A program made the translations under genes and the position numbers. DNA of 64,000 bases from Pohlia nutans (lineage: Eukaryota; Streptophyta; Bryopsida; Bryales; Mniaceae). Location: contig CM040092.1 in the NCBI GenBank assembly GCA_022496805.1, positions 13,162,113-13,226,112 on the forward strand, read 5' to 3'. Positions 44,723 through 54,820 of the stretch are shown here, piece after piece. Within the stretch, counting starts at the first letter, position 1, and the number at the start of each line of letters is the position of its first letter. The notes below the pieces were generated by a model. It was given only the letters and a program-made list of their open reading frames with translations. It did not search any database and was not told where the DNA came from.

Positions 44723-45615
44723 ATATGTGTATATGTGGATGATTCTGTCCATTTCTTCTGTAACAAGTTACAATCTAGGGTGCGTCTCGCTCTACCAACA
44801 AAAAAACAAAAAAAAACAGGGGGTGTTGCACGCCTTGTTTCCATGCTCTTCGCACTAAAACTAATTACTTAGGAATAATATTAGGAACCGAATTGAAATG
44901 AAACTTTGTGTTCATATATTTGTTCACCAAAATTGATTATGAGCGATAGACTCTTTATTCACGCCGGTAGTAATGCCGGAGTTATATATATGATTTAGTA
45001 AATGAACTCGAGGTACTTCGGTTTTAGTTGATAGAGACGAGTTGGTTAGCCTTTCACTAGAAAATGGATCCAATGAATCTTATCTTGTTTCCATTTTAAG
45101 TACGGGTAGTTCTCACACTGAAGAATCAATTCCGTTATACATCATGGATGTCTGATCACACGGTCCATCATGAATGTCCGGTCACACGGTCCATGGACTG
45201 TTGTATTGATAGAGCATGTCAGAATTGGGTATATTTTTTGTCCCCAATTTCACCTGGATTCCTGTAAAGATGTTCAGCATTTCCTTGGGGCCTCCTATAG
45301 CGGTTTTATATACAAATTGGTTACTATCAGTGCCTTTTGTTTTTTTTTAAGGGCACTCAGCTTCCAGCTCTTCATACCTGGTACATTTTAGGAGATCATG
45401 GGGAAATTTTGCAAGAATAAGAAAGCATCAGTCACTATGCATAGCGAAACTTCTTTGATGTCACAGCCTAGTTGTCCAAAATGGAGTTCTGTAACATTGC
45501 GATACTCAATAGTGTTGTGAAAGTAGTACACTCAAAACTCTTTTATATCACTTCTTTGGTAACCAAGGTACATAAGTTCAGAAGTTGACATGTGAATAAT
45601 ATCAAATCAGACACA
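44723..45615. other. intergenic, nothing recognised
   Basis: A short direct repeat (GTCCGGTCACACGGTCCAT-like, near 45,145-45,195) is the only structure seen. Confidence 0.5.
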
Positions 45616-45618
45616 TAT

Positions 45619-45729
45619 CACTACAAGGAAATTGGTCGTTTCTCAGTGGTCACTTCTCACTTGGTGAGTGCAACTGGTCACATAAGACAAAGATGGTTTG
45701 TGTCTTATGTGACTACTTTCTTTGTAGTG
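45619..45729. mobile_element. CACTA-type MITE, 111 bp
   Basis: Ends CACTACAAGGAAAT and ACTTTCTTTGTAGTG with TSD TAT (45,616-45,618 and 45,730-45,732). The sequence folds further inside (CACATAAGACAAA / TTTGTGTCTTATGTG). Confidence 0.92.
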
Positions 45730-45732
45730 TAT

Positions 45733-46349
45733 GTAATGAATTTTGGTGCATAGTGTATGTACACAATAGCAGATATTGGAATGTGGTTTTGAAGAGTATG
45801 ATGATAATGAGTTTAAAAGCGTACTTGGGAATCAAGAAGGTTGTATAGAACCATTTTCACACTTGTTGAACTCCTTATTATCACATATGTATGCAATTTT
45901 CTTATGACATAAGAGAGTGTGATAATGAGAGTACAAAGTGAACTTTGAATTAGGTACATTTGTTTAATAAGATTTGGTGAGAGAACAAAGAATGTAATAT
46001 AAAAAAAGTCTGAATATACGTAACACATTATTGCTCAATTTGGAAAAAAAATGAAGATTAAAGGTGTTCAATAGGAGGTGTCAAACCTTTTGATTTTTTA
46101 AGTAAGTCAGTGCCGATGCTTGGCATGACAATTTCCACAGCAAAATCATTGTGGGGAGCGTGCATGTGTTCACCATCCTGTGTTTTAAAATAAACACGTA
46201 AGCCCGTGCCAACGCCAGTCCAACACGACTATTCCAACAATGAAACCATCGTGGGAAACGTGCATAAACCAGTATGCAATATTTCACAATTTCGAGGTTT
46301 GTCATCAAATTAGGCAGTACCGTATACAATTTATCTTTGTTCAAAATAC
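45733..46349. other. intergenic, nothing recognised
   Basis: An internal inverted similarity (TTCCACAGCAAAATCATTGTGG and CAACAATGAAACCATCGTGG, both followed by GCGTGCA/ACGTGCA) is seen near 46,131-46,265. No gene. Confidence 0.45.
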
Positions 46350-46352
46350 TAA

Positions 46353-46968
46353 GAGCATTTGCATCCATGCTCCAAACCTGTGGCTCCAAATCTGAGTGTG
46401 GCGAGTCACTGTTGGAAAAGGGTGGCCTATCAAATCCAAACTCCCCCATCGTCGAACTATTGTGCGTTCAGAATAGAGATTCTTGAGCAGAACCAGCTAC
46501 CTAAAAGCAGCTACACTCCGCTGACCCGTGCATCTTCAGCACGCTTCTTCACCTTGGCCACATGGCACCCCAACCCAATAAAATATGAGGTGGCAGGATC
46601 ACGACAAGGAAGCACAAAAATCAAGATCATGTCCCCCTAATTCACTAGTAGGACTTTGGTCCTTTATAACTAGTCTTTTGTGACTTAAATGGTCCAAAAC
46701 GACTTCTTTTCTAAACAATTGAATCACAAAGGACCATGTAAGTCAGAAAGAACTAGTTATAAAGGACCAAAATCCTACTAGTGATTTTGGCCCGGAACAT
46801 GTGCAAGACAAGGTGGAGAGACTCGCGACGTTGGCGAGGAACTATCAATATTTGAAGTGGCCAAGGCTTTGGAGCCCACTCACTTGCTTCCAGCGGGACG
46901 AAAACCAACCCCAGCCTCCAAATAAAGGTTCCGGGCCCTCTCGGTTTTGAGCATGGTTGGCCATGCTC
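46353..46968. mobile_element. PIF/Harbinger-like MITE with nested foldback
   Basis: Ends GAGCATTTGCATCCATGCTC and GAGCATGGTTGGCCATGCTC are followed inside by CAAACC/GGTTTT. The TSD is TAA (46,350-46,352 and 46,969-46,971). The interior is interrupted by the 143-bp palindromic element at 46,642-46,784. Confidence 0.75.
46642..46784. mobile_element. 143-bp foldback MITE
   Basis: 33-bp inverted repeats starting TCACTAGTAGGA, with one mismatch by eye, and a short inner pairing (TTTTGTGACTTAAATGGTCC against GGACCATGTAAGTCAGAAAG). No clear TSD was identified. Confidence 0.8.
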
Positions 46969-47194
46969 TAACGAGTTTGCAGAGTTTTGGAACATGATTT
47001 TGGAAACCATCTGCTCCATTGGGCCAGCTCTAACACCTCCAATCAATTGATTGAAACTCAGGGATGCAAACATCTACCTGAAGTTAACTTCAACGATTCT
47101 GGCTCCTGGCCAGAAAAGAAAACAATTGTTTTTTTTTTCTTTTACCCAAATAAAGGGTAACCGTATAGTGCAAGGCAAGAAAAAAATACAAACC

Positions 47195-47533
47195 GGCCCC
47201 TGTTGGATAACATTCAGTAGCCTTTGTGACTGATGCCTTCTTCCAACAGAATGATGTGGAATATCCCACATTATTTCATCCCCTCAATGAAATGATGTGG
47301 GATATTCCACATCACATCAGTAGCTATGGGGGCACGTGGCATTAAGCAAGAGCAATCAACCATGGTGAGCAGTAACCGAAAGCACTCACTCAATCACAAT
47401 TCAATAGTGTTTTGTAATTGTTTATTTGATTCAATAGTTCATTCAATTACAAATCACTGGTCACTCCATATATAAAGGTGGATGAAACTAAAAGGCAACC
47501 TCTTGGAAGGCTACTGAATGTTATGTTGGGACC
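47195..47533. mobile_element. 339-bp MITE with internal 28-bp hairpin
   Basis: Inverted ends GGCCCCTGTTGGATAAC and GTTATGTTGGGACC share ACATTCAGTAGCCTT. Inside, 47,252-47,279 and 47,287-47,314 pair over 28 bp with one mismatch around a 7-base loop. No TSD was convincing. Confidence 0.75.
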
Positions 47534-47582
47534 AGCAAAGCCAGAACAAACTGACCAACCTAAGTAAACCTACATGACTTAA

Positions 47583-48151
47583 CCCCTAACTGCCTGAGCG
47601 TCCATTTTTTGGACGATGTACAAATTTCATCCATGTTTTCTCATCCGTCGTGCAATTTTTGCAGTGTGGATTTTTTACTCTAGATTCTATGGGAAGTTAG
47701 CTTCATGAATGTGTGATCCAATTAGAAAGGGGATGATTTGTGAAATTTTTATGCCTCATTTCATTTTGTAGTGATTCACCCAAAATTTCAAAGATTTTAG
47801 TATAAAAGTGCTTTTGAAAAAGTCAACTCATAAAATTAAGCAACCAAAAAATCTCCAAAAATCACTACATTTAGAGTATTACATTTCAACCAATCACAAC
47901 AAATTTCATCTACAAATTGTCAATATCCTATTCGAAATCGAATTACAAAAGAATTTTGAATTTTGAGTTTCAAATTTTATACAAAAATATTGGTGATAGA
48001 AATCATAAATCTAATTGTATGGATAGAATCAAAAATTCATAATGTACAACTTTTATTCATACACTAAGTTCAAAATATCCCTCTTAGTTGCATTTTATAA
48101 TGCATCTTTGCAAAACTACCGAATTTGGAGAGGGCTTTAGGCATTTAGGGG
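47583..48151 (-). mobile_element. TTAA-1 element, copy 8
   Basis: A full-length 569-bp copy with TTAA on both sides (47,579-47,582 and 48,152-48,155). It starts CCCCTAACTGCC and ends GGCATTTAGGGG. The perfect palindrome GTCCATTTTTTGGAC is at 47,600-47,614. Confidence 0.93.
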
Positions 48152-48155
48152 TTAA

Positions 48156-48523
48156 AACTAGGACCAATTGAGTTAACCGAAAACAGAAGGGGAGTTGAAG
48201 AAGAGTTGAAGAGGAGTTCTCTCTCTCAAATTAAATATTTTGACAACCATTCTTCATGAATAGTCCCCATAGTCAGGGCTCTTAGGTTGGGGGAGCGGAT
48301 GGGAACTTTCTTCTAGCATTGGGGAGGTCACGAGTTCCACGCCCCATGGTAGCGCAAGGTCTTGCTTTAGATTATTCTTCAACTCACCTTAGACTAGTTT
48401 TGCCGTTTTTCTGAACTGAAAACGAGTTGAAGGTGAGTATGAGGTGAGTTTCCACTTTAAGACACTCTTTTCGGTTAACTCTAATGTTTCTAGCCAATTT
48501 TTAATTTTTAATTTTTAGTTAGG
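48156..48523. other. intergenic, nothing recognised
   Basis: A GAGTTGAAGAGGAGTT / AACTCACC-type inverted similarity is the only structure seen. Confidence 0.45.
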
Positions 48524-48526
48524 TAA

Positions 48527-48759
48527 GAGCATTTGCACCCATGCCCTCCCAGAATCTGACACACTCAATAACTAGATGAAAAGTGCTAAGGGCCCTTCAA
48601 AAATGCCTCTTGACCCTCAATCCTAGCGTATCAAGAAATGGCCCTTCAAATTTAAGTTTAGGGGCGTTCAAGAGTGAAGGAGTGTAAGTTTAAGGGCTCT
48701 TCAAATGTAGATGAATAATTTTAGTGAGTCAACTTTAGCGTGCATGGGTGCGGATGCTA
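48527..48759. mobile_element. PIF/Harbinger (Tourist-like) MITE
   Basis: Ends GAGCATTTGCACCCATGC and GCATGGGTGCGGATGCTA with TSD TAA (48,524-48,526 and 48,760-48,762), 233 bp. Another Tourist-like end (AGAGCATCTTCACTTG) starts at 48,781 without a visible partner. Confidence 0.88.
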
Positions 48760-48762
48760 TAA

Positions 48763-49412
48763 GACTGATTTTTAATGTTAGAGCATCTTCACTTGTACAG
48801 GATAATTTTATCACATTAAAACTTCATCTCTAGTGGAGGGCACTTATTTAGAGAGTAGATCGCTTGATTCCTTCACCCATGCAACTCGCTATATTAACTT
48901 CAAACCAACCACTTGTCTTCTAATGTGCAAAAGTAAAAAGAATCTTCATCATATATTATCCAACCTACTCACTGTAAAAGTAAAAGTAAAATTTGTTGAG
49001 ATTGCACAACCACACCAAAAATTGGCACAGAGAATATTTCGGCTAGTTCAAGCATTAGTTGCTTGCTATTCATCCAAAATATGTCGTCCTCATCTATTGT
49101 TAAAGATGGGCGGCGTGCTCTTAGTTGTAACAATTCAACACTGCTGTAAGTTGAGAGCGAGGCCCGGGGCAGGGTCAACAAAAATTTATTTCTAAACAAA
49201 TGTCAAAAAATTTGGGAAATTGTTTTTTCAAAAATGGTTTTTTATGCTTGAAAAGAGAATCTTGAATAAAATTTGAGAATATCATATCTATCAAAACATT
49301 TATTTCAAAATAATTAAATATTCTGCACAGATTTGCTAATCCTACCCTCTAAAGAATGTTAGAATCTTTGAAACAAACTCAATACTAAGGTGGAGGCACC
49401 AAACAGTGTACT
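48763..49412. other. intergenic, unsupported open frames
   Basis: A 120-codon plus-strand frame (48,833-49,195) has no recognisable domain and follows a Tourist-like terminus. I treat it as non-coding. Confidence 0.4.
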
Positions 49413-49416
49413 TTAA

Positions 49417-50254
49417 CTCCTAAATGCCTACAGGTTTTGGGTAGTACCTAAATGTATTATAAAATGAGGTTTCTTTAACTTTTTTGAGCTTCAAATCTAA
49501 AAAGCATATATAAGACATCCTTATTCAGAGACATTTGTAGAGCTGAATTTGAAATCAAATGCGTGCTAGATATTTTTCAAATGAATTTACAAGAAAAAAC
49601 TATTAAAAATTTCTAAATTTATAAGTTTAATAATCTCATCTTGTGGTTCATTATAATTGGTTGAATCATTATGCATCAATAGTGGTGAAGTTGTTTACAT
49701 AAGTCTTATTACGTAAACAATCGATAGAGGTGTTTTGAGATTTCTTTGTAAGCAATCAAAAAATAATTTAATGGGTTGAAATATTGCACATTATGCAAAA
49801 GTTGATTCAATGTTGTACATTATGTACTTTTGGCCAATCATACCAAAATTCATAAGATAATGAGTATTTTGTATGTTTCTTATAATTAAAAAATAATTTC
49901 TTTTAAAATCAAATTTAAACATATTTTGACACTATTACTTAATTCAATCGTATGAATGTCATGGAAAAGTCATCTACACTTTCATTTGTATTATAGCCTC
50001 AAAGAACGGATTTAGTGCACATTGAACAACTCAAAACTTTGGAATTTTCTTTGTCAAAATTGAAGCTCATATAGAATTGAAGGATCTCATAAATTCAATA
50101 TTGATTTTTTTTTAATTTGAAAAAACTTATGTAAAGGTAACTACTTGAAAAATTCATGTAAAAGAAACCACACTGCAAGAACCCTTTCATTCGTGAGGAA
50201 AGTAGCGGCAATTCTATACATCATGCAAAATTTGCATGATTAGGCAATTAAGGG
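49417..50254 (+). mobile_element. TTAA-8 element, 838 bp
   Basis: TTAA on both sides (49,413-49,416 and 50,255-50,258). Ends are CTCCTAAATGCCTA and TAGGCAATTAAGGG. The TTATAAAATG box lies 40 bp in (49,457-49,466). The strongest hairpin of the set, ATCATGCAAA-a-TTTGCATGAT (50,220-50,240), is 14 bp from the right end. Confidence 0.88.
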
Positions 50255-50739
50255 TTAAGCAATTCTGTAAAGTTGAAGGTATTTTTTTGAAGTAGTATAT
50301 TATTTTAGTATTAGCAATCGAAAATTATTATTTCAAAATTAAAAAACTACAAATTAAAAACTAAATATAATATTTTTGGATTAGCCATGTAATTCTTATA
50401 ATGGAAGTTACCTAAGTTATTAAGATCATCCTATAGACGGGCCTATAGACTTGTCATGAACCAATACTTATCAAATTCAAATTATAATCAGTGATAGTAA
50501 AATATGAGGATGGTTTCAATGCACTTCATAAAGACACTTTGAAAGCAACTCTATAGATTAGACATGGATGCATGCATAGTTTCTGGTGATATCACCTTAG
50601 CTAGTGTGCACTTTGACAAATTAGTTGATGTTTTTCAAAACATCTAACAATACCAATCTTGTAGAATTAAAATTAATTCAATCAATACACGTAGAAGCCA
50701 AAAGAACAACTTTAGGAAGGCATTTTACACTATAAGAAA

Positions 50740-52680
50740 CCAGCGTTTTTTGTGATGTCTGCTGGCATCACGCAGATGTCTGTGGGATGTCCCCCCTGTC
50801 ACGATTGATGTCGAAGAGATGTCCGAAAATGTCTGCACTTTGTGAGAGACATCCCCGTTATCAGAGAAAATCATAGAGATGTCTGCCATTTGACATGGGG
50901 ATGTCAACGGTTTAACGTGGAGATGTCTGAGACGTCGTACACGGTGAGTGGGATGTCACAGAAGACATCCCAGGAGACGTCTAACTGCCACGTCGGCAAG
51001 GGAATTTGGTTTGACTGTGAGTAACTATGTGAAAGTTACTGGGATTTTAGGTAAAGTGCAGCCCGGCAGTAAAAAAATCAGCAAAAAGGGCAGGTCATAC
51101 AAGTGCAAAAGAAAAAACACTCCAGCCTATTTTATAATCATTTTATTCTTGACGTAATACTTCCATATTGTATATATTAAAATATTGTAATAATATTAGA
51201 AAACTTATTACTTTTGATATTTGAAATATTTCCAGTGGCCGACATTTTATGAAATTGTATACATAGTAGTCTTGTAATATTTTAATAATAAATTATATAT
51301 GTTTCAGATTATTTTAATATTTTAATACTATAATAATCAATATCTTAATACTTTAATATTATAATAATCAATATTTTAATATTTTTAATAAATATTTATT
51401 ATTTCCAAATATTTTAATATTTTAATTATATTATTATAATATTATAATAATATTATATTTGAAATGTACTCAAGACTTAAGATTCAAAATGTAGGATAGT
51501 TTTCAGAATTTCTTGGAACCACAAATACGTGGATATTGTATAAATTTTATAATTTAGGACGCACCGTCCACGTGGCATGAGAATTTCCACGTCAGCATAG
51601 ATGACCACTGAGAGGATGTCTGCAGAACGTCTCTGACATCCAAACGTTCCTACTGACGTTCAAACTGACGTCCCCAAAGACATTGTATATGTAGCCCTCG
51701 AAGTCCACCGTGACATCCAACATGACATCTCTGGAAATGTCTGTTCAGATGACCACGTGAATGCCACTGATGTCAACAATGACATCTACCAAAACATCCG
51801 CGCCGACAACGGGAATGTTCTCTGTGACGTGCCCAATGACTTTGTACATGTTACCCTCGACATCCACATAGACATCCACTGTGATGTCTCCTCAAATGTC
51901 TACTTGGATGTCCACGGGAATGCCACTGATGTCCAAGCTGACATCCACCTGAACATCCGCGCCGACAACGGGAACTTTCTCTATGACGTCCACCGAGACA
52001 TCCAGGAGGATGTCTCCGCAGATGTCTGCTCGGATGTCCACGGGAATGCCACTGATGTCAAAGCTGACATCTACCAGAACATCCTCGCCGACAACGGGAA
52101 CGTTCTCTATGACGTCCACCGTGACATCCAGGATGATGTCTCCGCAGATGTCTGCTCGGATGTCCACAGGAATGCCACTAATGTCCAAGCTGACATCCAC
52201 CAGAACATCCTCGCCGACAACGGGAACGTTCTCTATGACGTCCACCGTGACATCTAGGATGATGTCTCCGCAGATGTCTGCTCGGATGTCCACGGGAATG
52301 CCACTGATGTCTAAGCTGACATCCACCAGAACATCCGCGCCGACAACGGGAACGTTCTCTATGACGTCCACCGTGACATCCAGGATGATGTCTTCGCAAA
52401 TGTTTGCTCGGATGTCCACGTGAATGTCACCAGAACATCCGCACGTACAACTGGAACGTTGTCTCTGACGTCCCCAATGACATTGTACATATTGCCCTGG
52501 ATGTCCACCTTGACATCCAAACTAATGTCTCGGCAAATGTCGGTTCGGATGTCCACGTGAACGCCACTGATGTCCACGCTAACATCTACTACAACATCTG
52601 CGTCTACAACGGGAATGTTGTCTCTGACGTCCCCAATGACATTGTACCAAATGTACGCAATGTCTACGCGACAACAAACA
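50740..52680. repeat. subterminal GAYRTC repeat region
   Basis: Dozens of palindromic hexamers GATGTC, GACATC and GACGTC are spaced mostly 12 bp apart, with an AT-rich gap at about 51,120-51,560. The 12-bp period recalls the 12-bp TnpA sites of maize En/Spm. The array is the likely binding platform of the element's own DNA-binding protein. Confidence 0.8.
51907..52430. repeat. 126-bp tandem repeat, about four units
   Basis: GATGTCCACGGGAATGCC-type unit starts fall at 51,907, 52,033, 52,159, 52,285 and 52,411, exactly 126 bp apart, and the units are nearly identical. Each is ten 12-bp modules plus 6 bp. Because 126 is divisible by three and GAYRTC is palindromic, both strands are open with D-V/D-I every four residues. 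Confidence 0.95.
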
Positions 52681-52901
52681 AACATTTTGGTGATACTCTG
52701 GGCCGTTTCTTGCGACGTCCCAAATAACGGCCACTCGTTTTTGTCAATGCTGCACGATGATCCCATCTGCAACACCGGGGCCTATATAGAAGATGATGCC
52801 TGAGCAAGCAGATTTTGTTTTGCCCACATCTTGGTAAACGAGAATGGTGTCATGTACTCATCTTGTGGGCGAGTGTCACGGACATACATTAGAAACTTCT
52901 A

Positions 52902-52977
52902 GAAGATTCCTTGAAGATTCTATAGAATATTCTTTAAAGATTCTTTTAGAAGGTTCTGGAAGATTCTTAGAATATTC
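52902..52977 (+). promoter_or_regulatory. array of heat-shock-element motifs in LTR U3
   Basis: Six perfect GAAnnTTC pairs start at 52,902, 52,913, 52,925, 52,949, 52,959 and 52,970. The block GAAGGTTCTGGAAGATTC (52,949-52,966) is an ideal four-pentamer heat shock element. The 3' LTR repeats the array at 58,866-58,941. These are binding sites for heat-shock factors by consensus; activity is inferred. Confidence 0.75.
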
Positions 52978-53091
52978 TTAGTATATTCTAATAGATTCTA
53001 AGAAGCTGCTCGAGAAGCTTCCTGGTTAGTGGAAGTTGTTTGAGAAGCGTCCTAGTTCACAGAAGTAGCTCGAGAAGCTTCCTATCCAGTA

Positions 53092-53100
53092 GTATATATA
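53092..53100 (+). promoter_or_regulatory. LTR TATA box
   Basis: GTATATATAG about 60-70 bp after the last 30-bp unit begins and before CGAGGCTGAAGGGTTC; the equivalent is at 59,056-59,064. It is the likely start region of the genomic transcript. Confidence 0.65.
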
Positions 53101-53288
53101 GGAGTCGAGGCTGAAGGGTTCTTCAATCTCGACAACGCATTTCTTAGAGCTCTAGCTCACCTCTCTTGGTGTTGTTTGTGTACTCATCTGATCAATCTAG
53201 TTCTTGCATGTTCTCTCTGAACTTCTTATTTAGATTTATTGTGTGTATTTCCGTGTCCGTAACAGTTTGTCGAGACTGATTTCATCTT

Positions 53289-53306
53289 AATATCAGAGTT
53301 GGATCC
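53289..53306 (+). other. candidate primer-binding site
   Basis: AATATCAGAGTTGGATCC resembles the initiator-tRNA-Met primer site (TATCAGAG core) but lies about 25 bp after the LTR, further than usual. A second similar stretch is at about 53,404. Confidence 0.3.
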
Positions 53307-53315
53307 TTCTTGCTT

Positions 53316-53655
53316 GAGAGCGGATCACCCCTCTTCTTGAAGGTATTCTAGCGCTTTAGAGGTTGCGGATTACTTTCCTCTAAACTGATATTTTCTCAAT
53401 TTCAATATCAGAGCTTAGTTTTTCAAAGGCAAAGAGTGGACTACTCCTTCCTTTAAAGATACTTAAGCGTTCTAAGGGTTGCAGATTAGTCTCCCTTGGA
53501 TTGGTATTAATTCCTTCTTTTTAGCAAAGCTAATAGAAAGGACTATTAACATCGATTTCAGAATCTTGCCTTCTTGATAGAGCGTGGATTACCCCTCTTC
53601 TTGAAAGCGTTCTTAGAGGTTGCGGATTACCCTCCTCTAAAGCTGAGATTTTTTA
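53316..53655 (+). repeat. three direct repeats in the gag leader
   Basis: Units at about 53,316, 53,429 and 53,579 share GAGCGGATCACCCCTCTTC / TTAGAGGTTGCGGATTAC / CCTCTAAA patterns with substitutions. They lie between LTR and gag and could be structural RNA elements. Confidence 0.8.
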
Positions 53656-53770
53656 GTGTTTTATTTTCTCTTTTCTCCAAATTAGTTTTAGTAATAGATA
53701 GTGTTACCATCTTCTCCAAAGATTTAACAACTTTTTCTTTTCTAAATTTCAATCGATTTATCTCCTTAAT

Positions 53771-54820
53771 ATGGAAATAAATCAGGCCATGGATAGTGCA
53801 TCGCCACAAATAGAGAATAGAGTGGCAACTCTTGCAGATCTTCAAGCTCTTATGAATAGTGTGCGGGAAGAGATCGCATTTCTTCGCAATCCAAGTAAAG
53901 AGCCTCAAATTGATCCAATGACTGAAGAAGCTAGACGAGAAATTCACGGCCTACAACAAGAGCTTGTTCGATTAAGAGAAGCAAGACATGTATCACCCAC
54001 GACCCTAATAGACAATTCAAGGCCTAGTACAAAAGAACCAAAAGCAAGTATGCCAGACAAGTTTGATGGAACAAGAACCAATTTCCGAGGTTTTGTGCAA
54101 CAAGTACGGCTTTATCTACGCCTATATCCTTCTCGTTATCCAGATGGATTTACTCAAGTTGCTTTCATAGGTACTCTTTTATCAGGAAATGCTCGCTCTT
54201 GGTTTGCTCCGCTATTGGAGAAGGATTCTCCAATACTCTATAACCTAGAGGCTTTCATAGAAAGATTTACTGCTGCATTTGGAGATAGCGATCGAGAAGG
54301 AGTAGCTGAAAGAAAGATACAAAATTTGCGACAAGGATCACGTTCTGCCGCAATCTATGCTGCAGAATTCCAACAACTTACATGTGATCTTGATTGGAAC
54401 GATAAGGCGTTTATGACACGATTTCGATATGGACTGAGAGATGATGTCAAAAACTTGTTGATCACTATGCCTAAAGTGGATACTTTAGAAGAACTTATAT
54501 CTCAGGCAATTATTTGTGACAACCGCCTTTTTGAATTACGACAAGAAAGACGATCAGGTTGGAGAAATGAGGGAGCATTTGCTGCATTTTCAAAAGGTCC
54601 AGAAAATCACTCCACAGGTCCTGAACCTATGCAAATTGATGCGGTACGTTTCAAGCCCCTCACAGCTGAAGAAAAGAAGCGACGGTTTGAACAAAACTTA
54701 TGCTTATATTGTGGAGAGGCGGGCCATAAAGCTACAAATTGTTCGAAGAAACAGAAGACTCAAACAACAAGACTGAGGAGTACAAGCATACAGGAAAACG
54801 AGGACGCCCAGCCACAATAG
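53771..54820 (+). CDS. gag: gag (capsid/nucleocapsid) of Ty3/Gypsy element
   Basis: 349 codons. A coiled N-terminus (REEIAFLRN) precedes the Retrotrans_gag region (KFDGTRTNFRGFVQQVRLYL, GNARSWFAPLLEKDSPIL, RFTAAFGDSDREGVAERKIQ). A zinc knuckle CLYCGEAGHKATNC lies at residues 311-324. It forms the particle that packages the element's RNA. The pol frame starts within its last 82 bp in a different frame, so pol is made by frameshifting or by separate initiation. No stop or frameshift interrupts it. Confidence 0.93.
   Translation: MEINQAMDSASPQIENRVATLADLQALMNSVREEIAFLRNPSKEPQIDPMTEEARREIHGLQQELVRLREARHVSPTTLIDNSRPSTKEPKASMPDKFDGTRTNFRGFVQQVRLYLRLYPSRYPDGFTQVAFIGTLLSGNARSWFAPLLEKDSPILYNLEAFIERFTAAFGDSDREGVAERKIQNLRQGSRSAAIYAAEFQQLTCDLDWNDKAFMTRFRYGLRDDVKNLLITMPKVDTLEELISQAIICDNRLFELRQERRSGWRNEGAFAAFSKGPENHSTGPEPMQIDAVRFKPLTAEEKKRRFEQNLCLYCGEAGHKATNCSKKQKTQTTRLRSTSIQENEDAQPQ

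Larger units (their letters stand above)
52874..53264 (+). repeat. 5' LTR
   Basis: 391 bp. U3 holds GAAnnTTC repeats and three 30-bp tandem units (53,002-53,091: GAAG-TGCTCGAGAAGCTTCCT type), followed by a TATA box (53,092-53,100). Confidence 0.95.

Noticed and set aside
2376..50258. TTAA families as Helitrons, because of the end hairpin
   Set aside because: They have true terminal inverted repeats and TTAA on both sides, and they lack the TC...CTRR ends and AT insertion site of Helitrons.
51757..52423. Long open frames of 146-175 codons on both strands with DV/DI repeats
   Set aside because: They follow from 12-bp-spaced palindromic GAYRTC motifs in a 126-bp tandem array. No start context, introns or domain support a protein.
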